Below the pieces are notes generated by a model. That model made no database searches and had not been told where the DNA came from. It worked only from the letters and a program-made list of their open reading frames with translations. From CAZMGT01 sp964565895 (GTDB lineage Bacteria > Armatimonadota > Zipacnadia > UBA1398 > CAZMGT01): a DNA stretch of 64,000 nucleotides. This document shows positions 1 to 8,263 of the stretch, in pieces. The position numbers were made by a program, and so were the translations under genes. The first letter of the stretch is position 1, and each line of letters opens with the position of its first letter. Location of the stretch: positions 13,208-77,207 of the forward strand of contig CAZMGT010000010.1 in NCBI GenBank assembly GCA_964565895.1. The letters run 5' to 3'.

Positions 1-1605
1 CTGCACGGCGTGGGCGTCTCTTGTACGAACGCCCTTGCCGAGTGGCTCGAGGTTGAGGTTCGCCGCGACGGCAAAATCTGGTGGCAGCGCTTCGAACGCG
101 GCCGCCCGACAACCAAGCTCAAAAGCAAAGGCCGCGCCACGCGCACGGGCACGCGCATTACGTTCAAACCCGACCCCGAGATCTTCGAGACCCTGGAGTT
201 CGACTACAACATCCTCGCCCGGCGCCTGCGCGAGCTCGCCTTTCTCACCAGCGGCGCCAAGCTCAAGCTCGTTGACGAGCGCACGGGCCAGTCCGACGTC
301 TGGCAGTATAAGGGCGGCATTAGCTCCTACGTGCAAATGCTTAACGCCAACAAAGACACCCTCAGCCGCAAGCCCATCTACATCTCCGCCACGCGCGACG
401 ACGTCGAGGTCGAGGTCGCCATTCAGTACAACGATGGCTACGCGGAAACCGTCCTCTCGTTCGCCAACCTGATCAACACAAGCGAGGGGGGAACGCATGT
501 CAGCGGCTTTCGCACGGCGCTTACCCGCGTGGTCAACCAATACGGCCGCCGGCACGGCCTGCTTAAGGAGAAAGACCCCAACCTCTCCGGCGACGACGTG
601 CGCGAGGGCCTGTGCGCGGTGATTAGCGTTAAGCTGCAAAACCCCCAGTTCGAGGGCCAGACCAAAATGAAGCTGGGCAACCGCGAGATCGAGGGCCTGG
701 TAAACTCCGTCGTCGGCGAGGGCCTGGCCGAGTACTTCGAGGAGCACCCCACCGAGGCCCGGCGTATCGTGAACCAGGCGATTATCGCCCATCGCGCGCG
801 CGAGGCGGCGCGCAAGCAGGCGGAGCTCGTCCGCCGCAAGTCCGCGCTAGAGAGCAACTCGCTCCCCGGCAAGCTCTGGGACTGCTCCTCGCGCAACCCC
901 GAGGAGTGTGAGCTGTTCTTGGTCGAGGGCGACTCCGCCGGGGGCAACGCCAAGCAGGCGCGCGACGCGCGCTTTCAGGCCATCCTCCCCCTGCGCGGCA
1001 AGATTCTTAACGTAGAAAAACACCGCCTGGACAAAATCCTCAGCCACGAGGCGATCGAGGCGATCATCTCCGCCCTGGGCACGGGGATCGCCGAGTCGCG
1101 CAACGACGGCAAAAACGGGGGCAACGAGAACAACGGCAACGGCGGGGCGTTTGACCTAAGCAAGCTGCGCTATCACCGCATTATCATCATGGCCGACGCC
1201 GACGTAGACGGCTCGCACATCCGCACGCTGCTGCTCACGTTCTTTTTCCGCTATATGCCCAAGCTTATCGAGCGCGGTCATATTTACATGGCCCAGCCCC
1301 CGCTTTATCGCGTGCGCAGCTCCAAAGGCATTACCTATGCCTGGAGCGACGAGGAGCTTAAAGAAGTGTGCAAAAAGCACCCCAAAAACCGCATGGTCAG
1401 CCGGTTTAAAGGCCTCAGCGAAATGGACCCCGACGACCTGGCGCGCACGACCATGGCCGTCGAGTCCCGCGTCTTGCGCCGGGTGACCATCGAGGACGCC
1501 ATCGAGGCCGACCAGCTATTCACCACCCTCATGGGCGACAAGGTCGAGCCCCGGCGCGAGTTTATTGCCAAGCACGCCAAAGAAGTGAAAAACCTCGACT
1601 TCTAG
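1..1605 (+). CDS. gyrB: DNA gyrase subunit B, 5' end truncated by window edge
   Basis: The reading frame is open from base 1 (LHGVGVSCTNAL matches the GHKL ATPase lid region), so the ATP-binding N-terminus lies outside the window. The visible part contains the transducer domain, the TOPRIM domain (ELFLVEGDSAGGNAKQ near residue 300 and the acidic metal motif MADADVDGSH) and the typical C-terminus ending in VKNLDF. With GyrA it forms the A2B2 enzyme that introduces negative supercoils using ATP. gyrA follows 36 bases later, so the two are probably co-transcribed. One oddity is an Asn/Gly-rich stretch (NDGKNGGNENNGNGG) inserted just before the second TOPRIM acidic motif. The identification is secure; GyrB rather than ParE is favoured by the adjacent gyrase-type gyrA. 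Confidence 0.97.
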   Translation: MHGVGVSCTNALAEWLEVEVRRDGKIWWQRFERGRPTTKLKSKGRATRTGTRITFKPDPEIFETLEFDYNILARRLRELAFLTSGAKLKLVDERTGQSDVWQYKGGISSYVQMLNANKDTLSRKPIYISATRDDVEVEVAIQYNDGYAETVLSFANLINTSEGGTHVSGFRTALTRVVNQYGRRHGLLKEKDPNLSGDDVREGLCAVISVKLQNPQFEGQTKMKLGNREIEGLVNSVVGEGLAEYFEEHPTEARRIVNQAIIAHRAREAARKQAELVRRKSALESNSLPGKLWDCSSRNPEECELFLVEGDSAGGNAKQARDARFQAILPLRGKILNVEKHRLDKILSHEAIEAIISALGTGIAESRNDGKNGGNENNGNGGAFDLSKLRYHRIIIMADADVDGSHIRTLLLTFFFRYMPKLIERGHIYMAQPPLYRVRSSKGITYAWSDEELKEVCKKHPKNRMVSRFKGLSEMDPDDLARTTMAVESRVLRRVTIEDAIEADQLFTTLMGDKVEPRREFIAKHAKEVKNLDF

Positions 1606-1641
1606 CCGTTCGCCAACACATTCTGCCGAGGAGATTGCACC

Positions 1642-4092
1642 GTGGAGAAGATCGCCAGGGAGGTTACTGACGTCGAGGTCAGCCAGGAGCTGAAAGACTC
1701 CTACATGACCTACGCCATGAGCGTCATCTTCGCCCGGGCCCTGCCCGTGGCCAACGACGGGCTAAAGCCCGTGCAGCGGCGCATTATCTACACCATGTAC
1801 GAAATGGGGCTTTACCCCAACCGCCAGCATGTCAAATGCGCCCGCGTTACCGGCGAGGTGAGCGGCAAATATCACCCCCACGGCAGCGAGATCATCTACC
1901 CCTCCCTCGCCCGCCTCGCCCAGGACTTTAACATGCGCTATCCCCTCGTGGACGGCATGGGGAACTTCGGCTCCATCGACGGCGACCCCCCAGGCGCCCA
2001 GCGCTATACCGAGTGTCGCCTCGCTCCGCCGTCCATGGACCTCCTCGCCGACATCGACGAGGACACGGTAGACTTCCAGCCCAACTACGACGAGCGCGAC
2101 CAGGAGCCCGTCGTCCTCCCCGCAAAGTTCCCCAACCTCCTCGCCAACGGGGGCAGCGGCATTGCCGTGGGCATGGCCACGAACATCCCCCCGCACAACA
2201 TCAACGAGGTGTGCGACGCCATCGCCGCGGTTATCGACAACCCGAACATGAGCCTGGACGAGCTCCTGGAGCTTATCCCTGGGCCGGACTTCCCCACGGG
2301 CGGGGTGATCCTCGGCACGAGCGGCATCCGCCAGGCCTACGAGACAGGCCACGGTTCTATTGTCCTTCAGGCGCGGGCCTCGGTGGAGCCCATCTCCGGC
2401 GGCAAGCAGGCGATCTTAATTACCGAGCTCCCCTACAACGTCAACAAAGCCAACCTCGTTACGCAGATCGCCGACCTCGTGCGCCAAAAGAAAGTCGAAG
2501 GCATCAGCGACATCCGCGACGAGACCGACCGCAAGGGCATGCGCCTGGTCATCGAGCTCAAGCGCGAGGCCAACCCCTCCGTCGTCCTCCATAATCTCTA
2601 CAAGCGCACCTCGCTGCGCACGAACTTCGCGGTAAACATGCTCGCCCTCGTGGACGGCGTCCCGCGCACCCTTACCCTGCGCCGGATGATCGATATCTAC
2701 ATCGAGCACCGCCGCGAGGTCATTACTCGGCGCACGAAGTTCCGTCTGCGCCAGGCGGAGGACCGCGCGCACATCCTCGAGGGCTACCTCCGCGCGTTGG
2801 ACATGCTCGACGAGGTAATCGAGCTCATCCGCGCCTCGCAATCGCCCGCTCAGGCGCGCGAGGCGCTCATCGCGCAGTTTGGCTTTACCGAGCGCCAAGC
2901 CCAAGCGATCCTCGACCTTACCCTCTCCCGCCTCACCGCGCTTGAGCGCCAGAAAATTCAAAAAGAGCACGAGGAGACGATTAAGCTCATCGCCTATCTC
3001 GAAGAGATCCTCGCCAACCCGCGCCGCGTGGACCAAATCATCAAAGACGACTTGCGCGACATCAAGAAAACCTACGGCGACGAGCGCCGCACGCACATTA
3101 GGCCCGAGGAGCCCGAGGACATTACCGTGGAGCAGCTTATCGCCGAGCAAGACGTGATCATTACCATTACCAAAGACGGCTACATTAAGCGCCTCCCCCT
3201 CGATACCTACCGCGTGCAGCGCCGCGGGGGAAAGGGGGTCATCGGCCTGACCAAAAAAGAGGAGGACGAGGTCAGCGACCTGTTCGTGGCCAGCACGCAC
3301 CACTATATCCTGTTCTTTACGGATCAGGGCCGGGTATATCGGTTAAAGGCGTTTGAGGTCCCTGTGGCCAGCCGCCAGGCGCGGGGCACGGCGATCGTCA
3401 ATCTCTTGCCCCTCGAGCCCGGCGAGCATGTTACCGCGGCGATCGCCGTGAAGGACTTCCGCCAGGGTGGCTATTTGGTAATGGTTACCGAAAACGGGAT
3501 TATCAAGAAAACGCGGCTTAAGGATTTCGACACCCCCCTGCGCGCCCGCGGGCTGACGGCGATTAAGCTTCGCGACGGCGACGCCCTGCGCTGGGTGCGC
3601 TGGACCGATGGCAAGCGGCACCTCATCCTCGTTACCCGCAACGGCCAAGCCATTCGCTTCGACGAGCGGCAGGTGCGCCTCATGGGCCGCGCCGCCGCCG
3701 GGGTGCGCGCTATCTCCCTGGCCAAAGGCGACTCCCTCGTCGGCTGCCAGGTCGTCGAGCGCGGGAAAGACCTGCTCATCGTCTGCGAAAAGGGCTATGG
3801 CAAGCGCACCCCGCTGACGCAATATCCCTGCCAAGCGCGCGGGGGCAAGGGGCGCAAGACGGCAAAGGTCACCGAACGCAATGGGCATATCGTTGCCTGC
3901 GAGGTCGTCGACGACGAAGACCAAGTCGTGCTCATCACCTCCGGCGGCCTGGTGATCCGCATCCCCGCGGACAAAATCCGCGTCACCGGCCGCGCGACGC
4001 AGGGCGTAATCCTCGTTAAAATGGCCCCGGGCGAGGTCGTGCGCTCTGCGGCAAAGGTCGTCCGCCACGTTCAGGAGGACAACCGCCGGTGA
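1642..4092 (+). CDS. gyrA: DNA gyrase subunit A
   Basis: An 816-residue protein of normal length. The breakage-reunion domain carries the catalytic tyrosine at residue 122 (QRYTECRLA), the same number as in E. coli. The C-terminal beta-pinwheel contains the GyrA box QRRGGKG at about residues 526-532, which marks gyrase rather than topoisomerase IV. The start is GTG with GGAG about 8 bases upstream. It follows gyrB and overlaps the archease gene by four bases (GTGA), suggesting translational coupling. The quinolone-resistance region reads HPHGSEIIYP, so the positions equal to E. coli Ser83 and Asp87 are Glu and Pro, an unusual combination. Confidence 0.97.
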   Translation: MEKIAREVTDVEVSQELKDSYMTYAMSVIFARALPVANDGLKPVQRRIIYTMYEMGLYPNRQHVKCARVTGEVSGKYHPHGSEIIYPSLARLAQDFNMRYPLVDGMGNFGSIDGDPPGAQRYTECRLAPPSMDLLADIDEDTVDFQPNYDERDQEPVVLPAKFPNLLANGGSGIAVGMATNIPPHNINEVCDAIAAVIDNPNMSLDELLELIPGPDFPTGGVILGTSGIRQAYETGHGSIVLQARASVEPISGGKQAILITELPYNVNKANLVTQIADLVRQKKVEGISDIRDETDRKGMRLVIELKREANPSVVLHNLYKRTSLRTNFAVNMLALVDGVPRTLTLRRMIDIYIEHRREVITRRTKFRLRQAEDRAHILEGYLRALDMLDEVIELIRASQSPAQAREALIAQFGFTERQAQAILDLTLSRLTALERQKIQKEHEETIKLIAYLEEILANPRRVDQIIKDDLRDIKKTYGDERRTHIRPEEPEDITVEQLIAEQDVIITITKDGYIKRLPLDTYRVQRRGGKGVIGLTKKEEDEVSDLFVASTHHYILFFTDQGRVYRLKAFEVPVASRQARGTAIVNLLPLEPGEHVTAAIAVKDFRQGGYLVMVTENGIIKKTRLKDFDTPLRARGLTAIKLRDGDALRWVRWTDGKRHLILVTRNGQAIRFDERQVRLMGRAAAGVRAISLAKGDSLVGCQVVERGKDLLIVCEKGYGKRTPLTQYPCQARGGKGRKTAKVTERNGHIVACEVVDDEDQVVLITSGGLVIRIPADKIRVTGRATQGVILVKMAPGEVVRSAAKVVRHVQEDNRR

Positions 4093-4508
4093 GCCGCTAT
4101 CGAGTGGAAGACCACACCGCGGACTTGGCGATCACCGCGTTCGGTGCCACCCTCGAGGAGACGTTTGCAAACGCCGCCTATGCCATGTTCGACCAAATGG
4201 CCGACCTTGGGGCAATCGCCCAGTTTCCCGAACAGCGCGAGCTCGAGCTTCGTGCACAAAGCGCCGAGCTTTTGCTGCGCGAGTGGCTGGGCGAACTGCT
4301 CTTCGTCGCCGAGACCGAGGGGCTTATCTTCGGCCGCTTTTCCGTGTCCATCCTCAGCCACTGGACGCTGCGCGGCACGGCGTGGGGCGCGGATATCTCA
4401 GGCGTTCCGCCCCGCGGGAGCACCCAGGTGAAGGCCGTTACCTATCACGGCCTAAAAATCAAAAAAACCGACGCCGGCTATGAAGCGTCGGTGGTTTTCG
4501 ATACCTAA
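4089..4508 (+). CDS. Archease family protein
   Basis: A 139-residue protein with the archease hallmark N-terminus (RVEDHTADLAITAFG) and the conserved C-terminal strand VKAVTYHGLKI followed by ASVVFDT; length is typical. Archeases bind metal and act as cofactors for the RNA ligase RtcB and related RNA enzymes. No rtcB is visible here, so the partner must be elsewhere or the role differs. The GTG start overlaps the gyrA stop, making this the third gene of the gyrBA operon. Its last codons also form an opposite-strand terminator hairpin (see the terminator entry). Family assignment is confident; cellular role is inferred only from the family. Confidence 0.85.
   Translation: MSRYRVEDHTADLAITAFGATLEETFANAAYAMFDQMADLGAIAQFPEQRELELRAQSAELLLREWLGELLFVAETEGLIFGRFSVSILSHWTLRGTAWGADISGVPPRGSTQVKAVTYHGLKIKKTDAGYEASVVFDT
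4461..4492 (-). terminator. Intrinsic terminator of tRNA-Pro, embedded in the archease coding sequence
   Basis: An 8-bp perfect stem (4467-4474 with 4485-4492, ten-base loop) is followed on the minus strand by seven T (4467-4461), then GA and five more T. It begins about 18 bases after the CCA end of the tRNA. The same bases encode KKTDAGYEASVV of archease on the plus strand. On the plus strand the stem is followed by TGGTTTTCG, so it may also weakly end gyrBA-archease transcripts. Confidence 0.85.
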
Positions 4509-4509
4509 C

Positions 4510-4586
4510 TGGTCGGGGCGGGCGGATTTGAACCGCCGACCTCACGGTCCCGAACCGTGCGCTCTACCAAACTGAGCTACGCCCCG
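4510..4586 (-). tRNA. tRNA-Pro, anticodon CGG, CCA encoded
   Basis: The minus strand folds as a complete cloverleaf: acceptor CGGGGCG with CGCCCCG, D-stem GCTC with GAGC, anticodon stem CACGG with CCGTG around loop TTCGGGA (anticodon CGG), variable region AGGTC, and T-arm GGCGG TTCAAAT CCGCC. Discriminator A is followed by a genomically encoded CCA. A consensus promoter lies immediately upstream and a strong intrinsic terminator immediately downstream, so it is a single-gene transcription unit. Confidence 0.97.
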
Positions 4587-4599
4587 ACCCGCGAGCGCG

Positions 4600-4628
4600 A
4601 TTGTAGCGCGCCGCTCGCCCCCTGTCAA
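4600..4628 (-). promoter_or_regulatory. Sigma70-type promoter of tRNA-Pro
   Basis: On the minus strand TTGACA (4628-4623) and TACAAT (4605-4600) are separated by exactly 17 bases. The expected start point, about 7 bases past the -10, leaves a leader of only about 7 bases before the mature tRNA 5' end. The GC-rich discriminator (CGCGCTCGCG) resembles that of stringently controlled stable-RNA promoters. Confidence 0.88.
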
Positions 4629-4784
4629 CGCGTGCCCGCGCCGCGCCCTTGCCCTACTATTTTCTCCCTTGCCGTCGCCTAGCGTGGGCCAACCTCCACC
4701 CAGCGATGTTGCCAACTGCCCTCTGCGCCGCCCCAGGCTCGTCGCGCGCTCCCCGGCGCCACTCCTCTAGCCCTGCGGGGCGGC

Positions 4785-6242
4785 CTAGCCTCGCCGCTCG
4801 TTCTCCTCCGCGACATAGCGCAGCGCGGCGAGGACATCGCGCCGGGCGACGCCGTTCACCGCCTCCGCGCGCCCCAAGCCACGCAGGACGACAAACGTCA
4901 TCTCCCGCGCCGTAGCCTTCTTGTCCGCGCGCATCGCCTCCCACAGCTCCGCGGGCTCAAGCCCCGGGGCACGCGTGGGCAGGCCCGTGCGCGCGAGCAG
5001 CTCCTCCAGCCGCTGCGCCTCGTCGCGCTCCAGCGTCCCCAGGGCCACCCCCAGCCGCCCTGCGGCAACCATCCCCACGCTCACCGCCTCGCCGTGGCGA
5101 AACCGCCGAAACCCGCCGAGCTTTTCGATGGCGTGGCCAAACGTGTGGCCATAGTTCAAAATCTGCCGCAGCCCGGCCTCGCGCTCATCGCGCTCCACCA
5201 CCCAAGCCTTTAGCCGGCACGAGCCGGCGATCGCCTGCGCCATGCGCCGCGCGTCCAGCGCGAGAAGCTCCTCGAGGTGGCGCTCGACAAAGCGCAGATA
5301 GGGCTCCTCGAGGATCGCCCCGTGCTTAATCACCTCGGCCATCCCCGCGCGCACGTCGCGCCGCGGCAAAGTGCGCAGCGTTGTGGGGTCGCAGATCACC
5401 GCGCGCGGCTGGTGAAACGCGCCCACCAGGTTCTTCCCCGCGCGCAGGTTTATCGCCGTCTTGCCGCCCACCGACGAGTCCACCGCGGCGAGCAGCGTCG
5501 TGGGCACTTGAACGTAGTTTATCCCGCGCATAAATACCGCCGCAGCAAACCCTCCCAGGTCGCCCACCACCCCGCCGCCCAGGGCCACAAGCACGCTCTT
5601 GCGCGAGCAGCGCCCCGCGACCATCGCCTCCGTCGCCCGCTGAAGCTGGCGAAAGCTTTTGCTCCGCTCGCCCGCGGGAACAACGTGGCGCAGCACGCGC
5701 AACCCCGCCCCGCGCAGACTCCGCGCCACGCGCGCGCCGTAAAGTTCGGCAACGTTGGCGTCGGAAAAGAGCACCGCGCGCCCGTCGCCGCACCAGCGCG
5801 CCGCCTCCTCGCCCACATCGGCGAGCAGCCCCTCGCCCACGCGTATCTCATACGAGCGCTCGCCCAAACCTACGCGAATGCGCTGCGCGCCACTCTCGCG
5901 CCCTAGCGCAGCGAGCGCCTCGTCGGCCACCTCCTCCACGATGCGCTCCCCCCAAGCGACGAGGCTCTCGCCCCGCCGCGCCCCGGCGGGCCGCTGGCCA
6001 GCGCGCGCGACAAGCCACAGTATCCTTCCCCTACGGCGCAGCCGCGCGAGCCTCGCCCGCGAGGGCCCCCCTCTCGCGCAGGCCACAGCGCAAACGAAAC
6101 CGGCCGCGCCTTGCCCCGCGCGCGCTGCGCGCTCGCCGCCCTCCCCCGCGGAGCAAAAGCTCGCCCCCAGCCGCCAGCTCAGCACGCGCGCGAGCAGCTC
6201 CACGCGCTCGGCCTCCGTCCCAACGACCCAAATCCCGCCCAT
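4785..6242 (-). CDS. aroB: 3-dehydroquinate synthase with an N-terminal degenerate shikimate-kinase-like domain
   Basis: Residues of about 121-485 form a complete dehydroquinate synthase, which converts DAHP to 3-dehydroquinate in the shikimate pathway: GGGVVGDLGGFAAAVFMRG, VPTTLLAAVDSSVGGKTAIN, AEVIKHGAI and LNYGHTFGHAIE cover the NAD and metal/active-site regions. The first 120 residues align without gaps to the start of shikimate kinase (VGTEAERVELLARVLSWRLG against VGxxGxGKSTVGRLLAxRLG), but the P-loop glycines, lysine and serine are gone. The ATG has a good upstream site (GGAGGGACGAG), so the extension is translated. It sits after the pilus secretin gene, where many bacteria have aroK then aroB. 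AroB function is confident; the N-domain origin is inference. Confidence 0.9.
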   Translation of the reverse strand: MGGIWVVGTEAERVELLARVLSWRLGASFCSAGEGGERAARAGQGAAGFVCAVACARGGPSRARLARLRRRGRILWLVARAGQRPAGARRGESLVAWGERIVEEVADEALAALGRESGAQRIRVGLGERSYEIRVGEGLLADVGEEAARWCGDGRAVLFSDANVAELYGARVARSLRGAGLRVLRHVVPAGERSKSFRQLQRATEAMVAGRCSRKSVLVALGGGVVGDLGGFAAAVFMRGINYVQVPTTLLAAVDSSVGGKTAINLRAGKNLVGAFHQPRAVICDPTTLRTLPRRDVRAGMAEVIKHGAILEEPYLRFVERHLEELLALDARRMAQAIAGSCRLKAWVVERDEREAGLRQILNYGHTFGHAIEKLGGFRRFRHGEAVSVGMVAAGRLGVALGTLERDEAQRLEELLARTGLPTRAPGLEPAELWEAMRADKKATAREMTFVVLRGLGRAEAVNGVARRDVLAALRYVAEENERRG

Positions 6243-6293
6243 CTCGTCCCTCCGCGGGCCGCGCTTTCCCGCGCCGCGCCCATGCTAACACAA

Positions 6294-6323
6294 CGCGGCC
6301 GGCAAACACACCTGCCGGCCGCG
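6294..6323 (-). terminator. Strong hairpin after the secretin gene
   Basis: An 11-bp perfect inverted repeat (CGCGGCCGGCA / TGCCGGCCGCG, eight-base loop) lies 30 bases past the secretin stop codon. On the minus strand it is followed by TTGTGTTAG, a short imperfect T-tract, so it is probably a terminator that may leak into the aroB gene 52 bases further on. Confidence 0.6.
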
Positions 6324-6352
6324 GGGTTTGCTCTGTCTTCCCTTGCTTTGCG

Positions 6353-8116
6353 CTACAGCCGCTCGTCCTCCGCCAGCTCGTGGATTACGCGCGGGGTGAT
6401 GAAGAACAACAGCTCGCTGTTCGACACTTCGCGCCGCTTGCTCCGGAACAGCCGCCCGATGATCGGCAGCTCGCTAAGCAGCGGCAGCTTCGCCGTGGTA
6501 AACGTATCCGTGCGCCGCATGAGCCCGCCCAAGACCACCGTGCGCCCGTTGTCTACGCGCACCGTGGTCATGATCGACCGGTCCGTGGTAATCGGCGCGC
6601 TTACCGCGCCATCGGGGCTCGTCGCCGTCCCCGCTTGCTCCGAGAACGTCGGGTTCAGGAACAGGGTAACCGAATCGTCGGCGTTAATCCGCGGGGTAAC
6701 GAAGAGCTGGCTCCCCACCTGCACGTCCGGCCCGCGCTGGTAGACGACGTTGCGCCCGCCGCCCACGTCGATCATAATCGTCGGCTCAAACGTGGGGATC
6801 GATTGCTGCACCTGAATCAACGCGGGCATGTTGTTCCCCGCGATAACCCACGGGCGGTTGACCACTTCCGCGCGCGACTCGTTGAGCATCGTCGTCAACG
6901 CCACGCGGAACTGGCCGTCTACGTAGCCGATGTCCATGTTCCCCGTGCCCGTCCCGCCGGTAAGGAACGTGGCGTAGAGGCTGGAGTTCTGCAGCGTCCA
7001 CGACAGACCGACATTTTCGTTGTGCGCGAGCAACACGTCGACAACCATAACCTCAATGGCCACCTGCTTGATCGGCTTGTCGAGCAGGCGAATCAGCTCG
7101 CGCAGCTCGTCAATGCCCTCCTGCGTGCCGCGCACGAGGATAACGTTCTGCTCCAAAATGCCCACCGGCGGGCTCACGCCCGGGGGCAGCTCGAACACCG
7201 TCCCGCCAAAGCCCCCGTAGCCAAACCCGCCATAGCCGTAGCCCCCGTAGCCGCCCCAGCCGCCGTAGCCACCATAGCCGCCCCAACCGCCATATCCGCC
7301 GTAGCCGCCCCACCCGCCATAGCCTCCGCCCCAACCGCCGTAGCCCAGGCCCCCGCCCCAGAATTGCGGCGCGCTGCTCGGGCTACCGGCATATGCTCCC
7401 CCCATAAGCATCGACGCCTGGTCGGCAAACCGCGCTGCGTGCACGGGCTGGGGCAAGCTCGCCAAATAGGTCAGCCGCCGCTGGTTGTTCAGCAACTGGC
7501 TGGAGGGTATCTCCACCCCGCCGAACATCCGCGCTAGCTGCCCGGCGTCGAAGTAGTCGAGCTCGATCGTCGCGAAAACCTTCTCTTCCTCGCTTGCCGG
7601 GCCGGCAGGCTTCTCCTCCGGCGCTGTCGCGCTCGTCTCATACGAGGTGACGTTGGTAATCTCCGTCCCGCTGACGAACTCCTCCGTGGGGCGAATCCCC
7701 GTTGTCCCCCTCGTCGTCCCCGTCGCTGTTTCCACCGCGTGGAACGGCCCGCTTACGCGGATCACCTTGTCGTCCTTAACCACCTGCAGGCCCTTTTGCG
7801 CGGCGATCTCGTCCAAAATTTCTTCCGCGGTCATCCCGCGCAGGCACATATAGTGGATTTGTTCGTTCTTGAGGTCGTCAGAGAGGAACAGCCCTTTGTC
7901 CAGAAAAGGCTTGAGCATGAGCAACACTTCGTCCACGCGCGCGTCGGCGACCTCGATGTCCAGGGGCTCGCCGGGCTGGGCGGGTTCGATGTCCTGCACC
8001 GCCGGCGTTTTAATGTCTACCGCGCCCTCCGTGGTCGCCGCGGCCAGCGCCGCTGCTTGCGCGCACACGAGCGCTGCCACAGTTGCCCCAAACATGACTC
8101 CCGCGAACCGTCTCAC
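6353..8116 (-). CDS. pilQ: Type IV pilus secretin (PilQ-like) with a Gly/Trp/Tyr repeat insert
   Basis: A 587-residue exported protein that should form the outer-membrane pore for the type IV pilus. It has a signal peptide (about 1-27), a short N-terminal STN/N0-like domain (about 50-125), an N1-like domain split around residues 180-350 (ENVILVRGTQEGIDELRELI), and the secretin channel (about 350-580) with VAIEVMVVDV, NRPWVIAGNNMPALIQVQ and the C-terminal LPLLSELPIIGRLFR motif. Residues 253-305 are almost pure Gly, Trp, Tyr and Phe. The start is GTG after AGGGAGGAG. The position after pilMNOP and before aroB matches pilQ in other bacteria. The identification is secure; the specific pilus type is inferred from context. 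Confidence 0.93.
   Translation of the reverse strand: MRRFAGVMFGATVAALVCAQAAALAAATTEGAVDIKTPAVQDIEPAQPGEPLDIEVADARVDEVLLMLKPFLDKGLFLSDDLKNEQIHYMCLRGMTAEEILDEIAAQKGLQVVKDDKVIRVSGPFHAVETATGTTRGTTGIRPTEEFVSGTEITNVTSYETSATAPEEKPAGPASEEEKVFATIELDYFDAGQLARMFGGVEIPSSQLLNNQRRLTYLASLPQPVHAARFADQASMLMGGAYAGSPSSAPQFWGGGLGYGGWGGGYGGWGGYGGYGGWGGYGGYGGWGGYGGYGYGGFGYGGFGGTVFELPPGVSPPVGILEQNVILVRGTQEGIDELRELIRLLDKPIKQVAIEVMVVDVLLAHNENVGLSWTLQNSSLYATFLTGGTGTGNMDIGYVDGQFRVALTTMLNESRAEVVNRPWVIAGNNMPALIQVQQSIPTFEPTIMIDVGGGRNVVYQRGPDVQVGSQLFVTPRINADDSVTLFLNPTFSEQAGTATSPDGAVSAPITTDRSIMTTVRVDNGRTVVLGGLMRRTDTFTTAKLPLLSELPIIGRLFRSKRREVSNSELLFFITPRVIHELAEDERL
7202..7360 (-). repeat. Gly/Trp/Tyr-coding minisatellite inside the secretin gene
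   Basis: This part of the secretin gene encodes residues 253-305. It includes about three near-copies of a 27-base unit encoding WGGYGGYGG, flanked by shorter WGGGYGG and YGGFG variants. The DNA repeats are imperfect at third positions, which argues for some selection on the protein sequence and against very recent expansion. Confidence 0.85.
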
Positions 8117-8263
8117 CTGGCTACTCCTCCCTGAAGCACCACGTTAGCGTCGCTGCCCACGCGGCAAGTTAGTCATCTGCAAACACCTTGGCGGCGGCCC
8201 GAAACACAACGAAACCCACACGGCGCCGCCTGATAGTCTTAACTGGTCTTTCTCGCGCCAGGT

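Noticed and set aside
4657..4944. 95-codon minus-strand frame downstream of aroB
   Set aside because: It overlaps the aroB 3' end in another frame, has no domain-like pattern and no ribosome-binding site; it is a GC-driven open frame.
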